The position numbers and the translations under genes are program-made. A stretch of 64,000 nt of DNA from Phaeobacter porticola (GTDB taxonomy: Bacteria; Pseudomonadota; Alphaproteobacteria; Rhodobacterales; Rhodobacteraceae): contig NZ_CP016364.1 in NCBI RefSeq assembly GCF_001888185.1, positions 3,348,001-3,412,000 on the forward strand, given 5' to 3'. The stretch's first letter is position 1; each line of letters starts with the position of its first letter. The notes beneath the pieces were generated by a model, which was not told the DNA's origin, did not search any database, and saw only the letters and a program-made list of their open reading frames with translations. Shown here one piece after another: positions 56,804 through 64,000 of this stretch.

Positions 56804-57670
56804 TCAGCTGCGCACCAATGCCTCGTAGGCCTTGGCAATATCCCTTGTCAGCTCACCCACCTCAAAGCTATGCGGCCCGATCTGGCCAACAGGCGTCACC
56901 TCGGCAGCGGTACCGGTCAGCCAGCACTGTTCGAAACCATCCAGCTCTTCCGGCATGATGTGGCGTTCATGCACGGTGATCCCGCGATCCTTCAGCATGC
57001 CGATCACGGTCTGACGGGTGATCCCGTTCAGGAAGCAATCCGGCGTAGGCGTATGCACCTCGCCATCTTTGACGAAGAAGATATTGGCGCCGGTCGCCTC
57101 GGCCACGTAGCCGCGATAGTCCATGAACAGCGCATCCGAGCAGCCCTTGGCCTCGGCTTTGTGCTTCGAGATGGTGCAGATCATATAGAGACCCGCGGCC
57201 TTGGCGTGCACCGGGATGGTTTCCGGACTTGGCCGTTTCCACTCTGCGATGTCGAGCTTGGCGCCCTGCATCTTGGCATCGCCGTAATAGGCACCCCAGC
57301 CCCAAACCGCGATGGCCATGCGCACCGGGTTCTTGGCAGAGGCGACACCCATGTCGTCGCCCGAGCCGCGCCAGACCAGGGCACGCACATAGGCGTCCTG
57401 CAATCCGCTGGCCTTCAGCGTTTCTTCCTTCGCCGCTTCGATCTGGTCGACGGTGTAGGGCATTGGCATATCCAGCGCCTCGGCGCTGGCAACCAAGCGT
57501 TCAGAATGCGCACGGCTTTTGAAGATTTTGCCCTTATATGCGCGCTCGCCCTCAAATACGGAGGAAGCATAATGCATCGCATGGCTGAGGATATGGACCT
57601 TGGCATCGCGCCAGTTGACCATCTCACCGTCCATCCAGATCAAACCGTCCCGATCATCATAACCCGCCAT
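56804..57670 (-). CDS. ilvE: Branched-chain amino acid aminotransferase
   Basis: A 288-residue fold-type IV PLP enzyme that transfers amino groups to branched-chain 2-oxoacids. HAMHYASSVFEGERAY, the Lys region YMICTISKHKAEAKG, DYRGYVAEATGANIFFV and the cofactor-binding LTGTAAEVTPV are typical. ATG 57670 has AGGAGGTG six bases upstream; the ORF extends 21 codons further without support. It diverges from the petP-like gene over 158 bp. Confidence 0.94.
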   Translation of the reverse strand: MAGYDDRDGLIWMDGEMVNWRDAKVHILSHAMHYASSVFEGERAYKGKIFKSRAHSERLVASAEALDMPMPYTVDQIEAAKEETLKASGLQDAYVRALVWRGSGDDMGVASAKNPVRMAIAVWGWGAYYGDAKMQGAKLDIAEWKRPSPETIPVHAKAAGLYMICTISKHKAEAKGCSDALFMDYRGYVAEATGANIFFVKDGEVHTPTPDCFLNGITRQTVIGMLKDRGITVHERHIMPEELDGFEQCWLTGTAAEVTPVGQIGPHSFEVGELTRDIAKAYEALVRS

Positions 57671-57828
57671 GGCGCACCTCCTATTGCATCGCCGTTTTCC
57701 AAAAGTTGCGCCAAATATGACCGGTTCGGACATAATATTGCGCTAAACCTTCGATTCGATACATCTTCAGACTTGGAATGTCAACAACGCTGACTTAAAA
57801 TGACCCAAGCACAATAGGGGAGAGACCC

Positions 57829-58341
57829 ATGGCAGAAGGGCGACCGGGGCAGGGATTTGGCGGCGAAAGCCTGCTGTTCCTGACGGATGAGCAGCTACGG
57901 CAAGGCATCGAGGCGATGTTCTTTGCCTATCGCGGATTTACCGCAGACCCGGACCGGATTTTGGCAGAATTGGCCTATGGTCGGGCACACCACCGGGCGA
58001 TCCATTTTATCAATCGGGCACCAGGCACCACGGTGAACAATCTCTTGTCCATCCTCGGCGTCACCAAGCAATCGCTGAACAGGGTGTTGCGCGCATTGAT
58101 CGGCGATGGTCTGGTCGAAAGCCGTGTCGGCGTCACTGACAAGCGTGAACGACATCTGTTTCTGACCGACAAAGGGCGTGCGCTGGAAACCAGCCTATCA
58201 GATGCCCAGCGCGCCCGAATGCGTGCCGCCTATAAGGATGCAGGGCCAGAGGCCGTACAGGGCTTTAAACGTGTGCTAGAGTCGATGATGGATTCCGATA
58301 TGCGCCGCGCTTACGCCAAGTTGCGGGAGACCGGCGCATGA
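57829..58341 (+). CDS. petP: MarR-family regulator, PetP-like
   Basis: A 170-residue winged-helix protein of the MarR family. A conserved N-terminal segment LTDEQLRQGIEAMFFAYRGF is followed by the helix-turn-helix TVNNLLSILGVTKQSLNRVLRALI and the wing VGVTDKRERHLFLT (partial). It is coupled by ATGA to an OmpR-type response regulator; this MarR-OmpR pair matches petP-petR of Rhodobacter capsulatus, where petR influences bc1 synthesis. The symbol rests on arrangement and length. Confidence 0.75.
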   Translation: MAEGRPGQGFGGESLLFLTDEQLRQGIEAMFFAYRGFTADPDRILAELAYGRAHHRAIHFINRAPGTTVNNLLSILGVTKQSLNRVLRALIGDGLVESRVGVTDKRERHLFLTDKGRALETSLSDAQRARMRAAYKDAGPEAVQGFKRVLESMMDSDMRRAYAKLRETGA

Positions 58342-59039
58342 CGAGTTTTGATTCCCACCTGCTGATCGTCGATGATGATGAACGCATCCGGGGCCTGTTG
58401 AAAAAATTCCTGATGCGCGCCGGGTTCCTGGTCACGGCGGCGCGTGATGCCGCCCATGCGCGGCGAGTGTTGTCGGGGTTGGATTTTGATCTGATCGTAA
58501 TGGACGTGATGATGCCGGGAGAAGATGGCATCACCCTGACACGCGCCTTGCGCGAAACCCTCAGCACGCCGATCCTGTTGCTGACCGCCAAGGGCGAAAC
58601 CGACGACCGGATCGAAGGGCTGGAGGCCGGGGCTGATGATTACCTCTCCAAACCGTTTGAACCAAAAGAATTATTGTTGCGGATCAATGCGATCCTGCGG
58701 CGGATGCCAGAACCCACGGCAAAAGACACGGCTCCGAAAGTGCTGCATCTGGGTCCAATCCGCTATGATATCGAACGTGGCGAGATGTGGCAGGGAGAGG
58801 AGCTGATCCGCCTGACTGGCACCGAGAGCCAGCTGATGAAGATCTTTTCCACCTGCCCGGGTGAACCGGTATCGCGCACCAAGCTGGTGGAGGATCTTGG
58901 CCGCGATCGGGGGCAGGCGCAGGAACGCGCTGTGGATGTGCAGATCACCCGATTGCGGCGCAAGATCGAGCCCAATCCGAAACAGCCACAATATCTACAG
59001 ACGGTGCGTGGCGCTGGCTATATGCTGGCCCCCGACTAA
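58338..59039 (+). CDS. petR: OmpR-family response regulator, PetR-like
   Basis: A 233-residue two-domain regulator. The receiver (about 8-118) has the acidic pair DDD, the phospho-acceptor Asp in LIVMDVMMPGEDG, Thr in LLLTAK and Lys in LSKPFEPKEL. The OmpR-type winged helix (about 135-230) ends RRKIEPNPKQPQYLQTVRGAGY (partial). No histidine kinase is adjacent, so it is an orphan locally; in Rhodobacter PetR has no linked kinase either. The start overlaps the petP-like stop by ATGA. Confidence 0.85.
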   Translation: MTSFDSHLLIVDDDERIRGLLKKFLMRAGFLVTAARDAAHARRVLSGLDFDLIVMDVMMPGEDGITLTRALRETLSTPILLLTAKGETDDRIEGLEAGADDYLSKPFEPKELLLRINAILRRMPEPTAKDTAPKVLHLGPIRYDIERGEMWQGEELIRLTGTESQLMKIFSTCPGEPVSRTKLVEDLGRDRGQAQERAVDVQITRLRRKIEPNPKQPQYLQTVRGAGYMLAPD

Positions 59040-59076
59040 GTCGAGAGGATAGGCGCTGCTGCGCGGCTATTCCGTG

Positions 59077-59112
59077 CCTCCGGCGAGGATATTTCTGGCC
59101 AGAAGAATGAAG
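59077..59112. repeat. Copy of a recurring intergenic motif
   Basis: CCTCCGGCGAGGATATTTCT followed by GGCCAGAAGAATGAAG, between the petR-like gene and the deacetylase gene. The core CGAGGATATTT recurs at the ureF-ureG junction (about 36679-36689) and, in looser form, on the minus strand at 43816-43840 and 39934-39953. Confidence 0.4.
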
Positions 59113-59120
59113 GGAACGCT

Positions 59121-60047
59121 ATGGCAACCGCTTTGATCACCCATGCAGATTGCCTGTCGCACGTGACACCCGATGGCCACCCTGAACGGGTGGCCCGGCT
59201 GGAACATGTGCTGCACGCGCTGGAGCCTCTGAACCTGCACCGGGTGACCGCACCGATGGCCGCCGAGGATGATATCCTGCGCCTCCATCCCGCCAGTTAT
59301 CTGACGGACCTGCGCCGGACCTTGCCACAGGAGGGGTTCGGCCGGGTTGATGGCGACACCTTTTTGTCGCCGGGATCGTTGGATGCGGCGTTTCGCGCGG
59401 CAGGGGCAGCGGTGCGCGCGGTAGATCTGGTGCTGAGCGGCGAGGTACAGAACGCCTTTGCTGCGGTACGCCCGCCCGGCCATCACGCGGAAACGGACAC
59501 CGCCATGGGGTTTTGCTTTTTCGGCAATGCCGCGCTGGCAGCAAAACATGCGCTGGATCACCATGGGCTGGCCCGTGTGGCGGTGGTGGATTTCGACGTA
59601 CACCACGGCAATGGCACACAGGATTTGTTGTGGGATGAGCCGCGCGCGCTGTTCATTTCCAGCCAGCAGATGCCGCTTTGGCCCGGATCCGGTCGCCCGG
59701 AGGAAGATGGGGCGCATGGCCAGATCCTAAACCTACCCTTGCCGCCCGGATCAGGTGGGACACAGATGAAGGCGGCTTACTTTGACGAAGCCTTTCCACG
59801 GCTGCGTGCCTTTCAGCCGGACCTGATCATTATTTCGGCTGGATTTGATGCCCATCAGGACGATCCGCTGGCCGAGCTCAATTGGAGCACCGAGGATTTT
59901 CGCTGGCTCAGCCGCGAACTCTGCACATTGGCGGCGGAGCTTTGCGGTGGTCGTATCGTCTCGACTTTGGAAGGTGGATATGATCTGAACGCGCTGGCCG
60001 CAGCGGCCAAAGCCCATGTGGAAGAATTGATAGAGGCAGGCACATGA
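59121..60047 (+). CDS. Histone deacetylase-superfamily (AcuC/HdaH-like) deacetylase
   Basis: A 308-residue zinc amidohydrolase. RPPGHHAE holds the catalytic His pair, DFDVHHGNGTQ the zinc Asp and His, SAGFDAHQDDPLAELN the second zinc Asp, and LEGGYDLNALA the C-terminal glycine motif. Bacterial members deacetylate acetylpolyamines or proteins; the substrate is unknown. AAGGGAA precedes the ATG. The xseB gene overlaps its end by ATGA. Confidence 0.92.
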   Translation: MATALITHADCLSHVTPDGHPERVARLEHVLHALEPLNLHRVTAPMAAEDDILRLHPASYLTDLRRTLPQEGFGRVDGDTFLSPGSLDAAFRAAGAAVRAVDLVLSGEVQNAFAAVRPPGHHAETDTAMGFCFFGNAALAAKHALDHHGLARVAVVDFDVHHGNGTQDLLWDEPRALFISSQQMPLWPGSGRPEEDGAHGQILNLPLPPGSGGTQMKAAYFDEAFPRLRAFQPDLIIISAGFDAHQDDPLAELNWSTEDFRWLSRELCTLAAELCGGRIVSTLEGGYDLNALAAAAKAHVEELIEAGT

Positions 60048-60301
60048 CTGACACATCCACCCCTGAAACTCCCGTTGAAGAGCTGAGCTTTGAGCAGGCC
60101 ATGCGCGCGCTTGAAACCGTGGTGGACCAGCTGGAACGTGGCGATGTGGCGCTGGATGCCTCCATCGCGCTATATGACCGCGGCGCCAAGCTGAAGAAAC
60201 GCTGCGAGGATGAGCTGAAGCGGGCCGAGGAAAAAGTGGCGGCGATCACGCTGGATGCCAAGGGCACGCCGACCGGCACCGCACCGCTGGATGCTGGCTG
60301 A
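60044..60301 (+). CDS. xseB: Exodeoxyribonuclease VII small subunit
   Basis: An 85-residue XseB. LSFEQAMRALETVVDQLERGD and SIALYDRGAKLKKRCEDELKRAEEKV (in part) are diagnostic. It associates with XseA, not encoded here, to degrade single-stranded DNA. It overlaps the deacetylase gene by ATGA and is followed by ispA after 3 bp. Confidence 0.93.
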   Translation: MTDTSTPETPVEELSFEQAMRALETVVDQLERGDVALDASIALYDRGAKLKKRCEDELKRAEEKVAAITLDAKGTPTGTAPLDAG

Positions 60302-60304
60302 CCC

Positions 60305-61204
60305 ATGGCTGCCGCTGCAGATGCCGCCGTACAATCTGCTCCTGCGCGCCCCTTTGCGCAGGCGCTGAAGGACGCCCAGACCCGTATCGCGGCGCATATG
60401 GATGCGCGGCTTGGCGGGGATGACCCGCTGCATGCCGCGATGCGCTATGCCGTCAGCGGCGGCAAGATGCTGCGCGGGTTTCTGGTTCTGGAGAGCGCCC
60501 GCCTGCATGGCGTTGCCGAGACGGCGGCACTCGAGGCGGCACTGGCGATCGAATGTATTCACGCCTACTCGCTGGTACATGATGATCTGCCCTGCATGGA
60601 TGATGACAACCTGCGGCGGGGCCAGCCCACGGTTCACAAGAAATGGGATGAGGCAATGGCCGTGTTGGCAGGCGACAGCCTGCAGACCTTTGCGTTTGAA
60701 CTGCTCGCTGACCCCAAAATCGGCCCCAATGCGCTGGCGCTGATCCGTGGTCTGGCGCAGGCTTCTGGCAAGGATGGCATGGTCTCCGGGCAGATGCTGG
60801 ATATCGCCGCTGAGACCGCGACCTCCCCGCTGGATCTGGAACAGATCACCCGCCTACAGAACCGCAAGACCGGCTGTCTTATTTCCTGGTCCGCCACCGC
60901 AGGCGCGGTCATGGCTGGCGCGGATGAGACGCCGCTGCGACGCTATGCCGATGCGCTTGGTCTTGCTTTTCAGATCACAGATGACATTTTGGATGTAGAG
61001 GGCGACGCGGCCAAGGTTGGCAAAGCCGTGCGCAAGGACGCCGACGCCGGCAAGGCCACCTTTGTATCGCTATTGGGACTGGACGCCGCGAAATCCCGCG
61101 CCAAAACCCTGATGCAACAGGCTTGTGATGCGCTTGCGCCCTATGGCAATGCCGCCGAAACCTTGAAGGACACCGCGCGCTTCGTTATTGCCCGCGAGAG
61201 CTGA
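60305..61204 (+). CDS. ispA: Farnesyl diphosphate synthase (polyprenyl synthetase)
   Basis: A 299-residue prenyltransferase. The first Asp-rich motif is [15 protein letters not shown] and the second [18 protein letters not shown] near residue 50 binds the diphosphate. It condenses IPP with DMAPP and GPP to farnesyl diphosphate. The xseB-ispA-dxs order is widespread in Proteobacteria and supplies precursors for quinones, carotenoids and undecaprenyl phosphate. Confidence 0.95.
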   Translation: MAAAADAAVQSAPARPFAQALKDAQTRIAAHMDARLGGDDPLHAAMRYAVSGGKMLRGFLVLESARLHGVAETAALEAALAIECIHAYSLVHDDLPCMDDDNLRRGQPTVHKKWDEAMAVLAGDSLQTFAFELLADPKIGPNALALIRGLAQASGKDGMVSGQMLDIAAETATSPLDLEQITRLQNRKTGCLISWSATAGAVMAGADETPLRRYADALGLAFQITDDILDVEGDAAKVGKAVRKDADAGKATFVSLLGLDAAKSRAKTLMQQACDALAPYGNAAETLKDTARFVIARES

Positions 61205-61251
61205 GCCGCACAATGCGTGCACCGCCAAAGCAACACGCCCAAGGAGCTGCC

Positions 61252-63180
61252 ATGTCAGACCGGCCCCAGACCCCCCTTCTGGATCAGATCACCCGCCCGG
61301 CAGATCTGAAATCCTTGAGTGATGCGCAGCTGGCGCAGGTGGCGCAAGAGCTGCGGCAGGAAACGATTTCTGCGGTCTCCGTGACAGGCGGGCATTTGGG
61401 CGCAGGTTTGGGAGTTGTCGAGCTGACCACGGCACTGCATGCAGTGTTCGACACCCCACGTGACAAGATCATCTGGGATGTCTCGCACCAGTGCTACCCA
61501 CATAAGATCCTGACCGGACGACGCGATCGCATCCGCACCCTGCGAATGAAAGACGGGCTGAGCGGGTTCACCAAACGCTCGGAATCGCCCTTTGACCCGT
61601 TTGGCGCGGCGCATAGTTCCACGTCAATCAGCGCGGCCCTTGGCTTTGCCGTGGCGCGGGATCTTGGCGGTGTGGTGCCCGAGGGGCTGGGCGATGCCAT
61701 TGCGGTGATCGGCGATGGGTCAATGTCGGCCGGCATGGCGTTTGAGGCGATGAACAACGCAGGCCATCTGGGCAAGCGGCTGATTGTCATTCTGAACGAT
61801 AATGAGATGTCGATTGCCCCGCCGGTTGGGGCGCTGTCGTCCTACCTATCGCGCCTATATGCCGAAGAACCCTTTCAGGAACTGAAAGCTGTCGCCAAGG
61901 GCGCCGCATCCCTGCTGCCTGAACCCTTCCGCGAGGGCGCCAAGCGCGCCAAGGATATGCTGAAGGGCATGGCGGTAGGTGGCACCTTGTTTGAAAGCTT
62001 GGGCTTTTCTTACCTTGGGCCGATTGATGGCCACGATATGGACCAGCTGTTGCCGGTTCTGCGCACCGTGAAGGCCCGCGCCAGCGGTCCGATCCTGATC
62101 CATGTGCTAACTAAGAAGGGCAAAGGCTACGCCCCCGCCGAGGCCGCCCGAGACAAGGGTCATGCCACCGCCAAATTCGACATGGTGACTGGCGAGCAAA
62201 AGAAAGCCCCCTCTAACGCGCCCTCCTATACCTCTGTCTTTGGTAAGGAGTTGGTGCGGCTGGCGGCTGAGGACGACAAGATCTGCGCCGTTACGGCTGC
62301 GATGCCCGATGGCACCGGATTGAGCCTGATGGCTGAGCGCTACCCTTCGCGCTGCTTTGACGTGGGCATTGCCGAGCAGCATGGCGTGACCTTTGCCGCC
62401 GCGCTGGCCGCTGGCGGGATGAAACCATTCTGTGCAATGTATTCGACCTTCCTGCAGCGTGGCTATGATCAGGTGGTGCATGATGTGGCGATCCAGCGCC
62501 TGCCTGTGCGCTTTGCCATCGACCGGGCTGGTCTGGTCGGCGCGGATGGGGCAACGCACGCGGGCAGCTTTGACATTGCTTATATGGCCAACCTGCCTGG
62601 CATGGTGGTGATGGCCGCCGCAGATGAGGCTGAACTGGCGCATATGGTGGCCACTGCGGCAGCCCATGATGACGGTCCCATCGCATTTCGCTATCCGCGC
62701 GGTGAGGGCGAAGGCCTCGATATGCCAGAAACGCCTGAGGTGCTGAAAATCGGCAAGGGCCGGATGATCCAAGAGGGCAAGCGCGTTGCGATCCTGTCCT
62801 TTGGCACCCGCCTGGGTGAGGTGCGTAAGGCGGCTGAGGCGCTGGCGGCGAAGGGCATCACACCCACGATCGCAGATGCCCGCTTTGCCAAACCTCTGGA
62901 CCGCGACATGATCCTGAAGCTTGCCGCAGACCATGAGGCGCTGATCACGATTGAGGAAGGCGCGGTGGGGGGCTTTGGCTCGCACGTGGCGCAAATGTTG
63001 GCCGAGGAAGGCGTTTTTGACAGCGGCCTCAAGTACCGTTCGATGGTGCTGCCCGACACCTTCATTGATCAGGCCAGCCCGGCGGATATGTACAATGTCG
63101 CCGCCATGAATGCCCCCCAGATCGAAGCCAAAGTTCTTGAGGTTCTGGGTGTTGCGTCAATTGGGGAAAAGCGGGCGTAA
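61252..63180 (+). CDS. dxs: 1-deoxy-D-xylulose-5-phosphate synthase
   Basis: A 642-residue TPP enzyme starting the MEP isoprenoid pathway from pyruvate and glyceraldehyde-3-phosphate. [19 protein letters not shown] [16 protein letters not shown], the TPP motif [15 protein letters not shown] with ILNDNEMSI, and [17 protein letters not shown] are present. Length is typical (620-650). ATG 61252 has AAGGAG six bases upstream; an earlier in-frame ATG at 61213 is unsupported. Confidence 0.97.
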   Translation: MSDRPQTPLLDQITRPADLKSLSDAQLAQVAQELRQETISAVSVTGGHLGAGLGVVELTTALHAVFDTPRDKIIWDVSHQCYPHKILTGRRDRIRTLRMKDGLSGFTKRSESPFDPFGAAHSSTSISAALGFAVARDLGGVVPEGLGDAIAVIGDGSMSAGMAFEAMNNAGHLGKRLIVILNDNEMSIAPPVGALSSYLSRLYAEEPFQELKAVAKGAASLLPEPFREGAKRAKDMLKGMAVGGTLFESLGFSYLGPIDGHDMDQLLPVLRTVKARASGPILIHVLTKKGKGYAPAEAARDKGHATAKFDMVTGEQKKAPSNAPSYTSVFGKELVRLAAEDDKICAVTAAMPDGTGLSLMAERYPSRCFDVGIAEQHGVTFAAALAAGGMKPFCAMYSTFLQRGYDQVVHDVAIQRLPVRFAIDRAGLVGADGATHAGSFDIAYMANLPGMVVMAAADEAELAHMVATAAAHDDGPIAFRYPRGEGEGLDMPETPEVLKIGKGRMIQEGKRVAILSFGTRLGEVRKAAEALAAKGITPTIADARFAKPLDRDMILKLAADHEALITIEEGAVGGFGSHVAQMLAEEGVFDSGLKYRSMVLPDTFIDQASPADMYNVAAMNAPQIEAKVLEVLGVASIGEKRA

Positions 63181-63231
63181 ACCCTTATCCTGGCAGGAAA
63201 TTTATACGAATCTCTTCGGACTTCAAAAGCT

Positions 63232-64000
63232 CTAGACCCCTGTCGTTTCCTGTGGCGGGGTAAAGGCTTCTAAATTTTCAGCGGCGCGGACCGCACGCAG
63301 ACCTTCGCGGTAGGTAGGGTATTGCAGTTCCACCCCCAACTCATCCTTGATGCGCTGGTTCTGCACGCGTTTGTTTTCGCCGTAGAAACTGCGCGCCATG
63401 GGGGTCATGCCGGCCTCGTCGAAAGGGACTTCGGCAGGAACTGGCAGGCCCAACAATTCAGCGGCGAAACCCAGAACATCCTGTGGCGGCGCGGGGTCAT
63501 CATCACAAAGGTTATAGATTGCGCCGGGGCTAGGTCGTGCTATCGACGCAGCAAGGACCTGCGCGATGTCTTCGACATGGATACGCGAAAACACCTGACC
63601 GGGTTTCACGATACGGCGGGCCTTGCCAGCCATCAGTTTCGCAAAGGGGCCGCGACCGGGACCATATATGCCCGCAAGCCGAAAGATATGCAGCGGTAGA
63701 TCTGGGATCGTCTGCCATGCATGTTCGGCCCCTGCCCGCCAGCGTCCGCGCTGGCTGGACGGGGTGACAGGCGTTGTCTCATCTACCCAAGCACCATCAT
63801 GATCGCCGTAGACCGCAGTTGTGGACAGGTAGCCGACCCATTGCAAGTGCTTGGCCTGTGCCAGATCCTCGGCCAATTCAGCCAGCACCGGATCCCCCTG
63901 CTCTGTCGGACCAACCGAGGACAGAATATGGCTGACCTCTTCTAGTGAAATCTGGGCGCCGGGCCAATTTATCAGTTCGACCCCGTCAAGCGGCGTGGCT
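63232..64000 (-). CDS. NAD(P)-binding epimerase/dehydratase-family protein, 5' end beyond window
   Basis: At least 256 residues of an SDR-superfamily protein, open to the window edge, so the N-terminal Rossmann motif is missing. Visible parts are the Ser/Tyr active-site region YLSTTAVYGDHDGAWVDE, IFRLAGIYGPGRGPF and IHVEDIAQVLAASI, as in YeeZ-type extended SDRs. The internal GTG at 63886-63888 is not the start because coding continues upstream (SVGPTEQGDPV). The C-terminus is intact. Reaction unknown. Confidence 0.8.
   Translation of the reverse strand, partial: ATPLDGVELINWPGAQISLEEVSHILSSVGPTEQGDPVLAELAEDLAQAKHLQWVGYLSTTAVYGDHDGAWVDETTPVTPSSQRGRWRAGAEHAWQTIPDLPLHIFRLAGIYGPGRGPFAKLMAGKARRIVKPGQVFSRIHVEDIAQVLAASIARPSPGAIYNLCDDDPAPPQDVLGFAAELLGLPVPAEVPFDEAGMTPMARSFYGENKRVQNQRIKDELGVELQYPTYREGLRAVRAAENLEAFTPPQETTGV

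Overview
The window is a gene-dense, GC-rich stretch of alphaproteobacterial chromosome, most probably from the roseobacter group of Rhodobacterales (Phaeobacter/Leisingera/Ruegeria-like). The basis is recognition of families and their arrangement, not a database search: a CcrM methyltransferase beside rnhB, a DUF2125 protein, divergent mutY and DUF721/DsbA genes, a petABC operon plus PetP/PetR-type regulators, RibH2 behind an FMN riboswitch, and a urea transporter divergent from a urease operon. No rRNA, CRISPR array, intact insertion sequence or prophage was seen. Nearly everything is core or common accessory metabolism.

Layout. 1-5.3 kb: GST, a YhiN-type flavoprotein, a small HNH protein, an enoyl-CoA hydratase-like/SDR pair and a secreted DUF2125 protein. 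5.4-9.8 kb: pmbA, an inositol-monophosphatase-family gene, a divergent WaaA-like glycosyltransferase and lpxK, tightly overlapped (lipid A/LPS). 9.8-13.4 kb: DsbA and DUF721 diverge from mutY, followed by an AlkB-type hydroxylase. 13.4-20.3 kb: two class III nucleotide cyclases flank rnhB-ccrM and a set of small membrane or secreted proteins. 20.3-25.5 kb: a fused two-oxoacid dehydrogenase E1 coupled to a FabD-like acyltransferase, then a BCCT transporter. 25.9-37.3 kb: urtABCDE (minus) and ureD-A-orf-B-C-E-F-G (plus) diverge from a shared 355-bp region and form a urea uptake and hydrolysis module. 37.4-39.8 kb: a RimB-like protease, RimK and an M14 deacylase. 39.8-40.9 kb: a decayed segment with a dctM remnant and an integrase tail next to tRNA-Lys(UUU). 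41-48.4 kb: dapF, mtaB, a phosphotransferase-like P-loop protein, petABC, a GST, and FMN riboswitch-ribH2. 48.4-53 kb: the TPP riboswitch-controlled thiBPQ operon and aroC. 53-58 kb: malonyl-CoA synthetase, a DMT transporter, ohrR/ohr and ilvE. 57.8-64 kb: petP-petR, a histone-deacetylase-family gene, xseB-ispA-dxs (isoprenoid precursors) and a truncated epimerase gene at the window edge.

Regulatory features readable directly are an FMN riboswitch carrying an extra hairpin insert, a TPP riboswitch, paired OhrR-like operators, two GANTC sites lying between candidate -35 and -10 elements of ccrM, a 13-bp direct repeat spaced 33 bp, an 18-bp palindrome upstream of aroC, and several intrinsic terminators.

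I did not find a convincing wholly new system. The best leads are a 55-residue His-rich membrane ORF inside the urease operon, a membrane-anchored protein with a C-terminal OmpR-like winged helix, a DUF427-cyclase fusion, the E1/acyltransferase pair whose acyltransferase lacks the malonyl-binding arginine, the RimB-RimK-M14 trio, and the methylation-sensitive architecture of the ccrM promoter.
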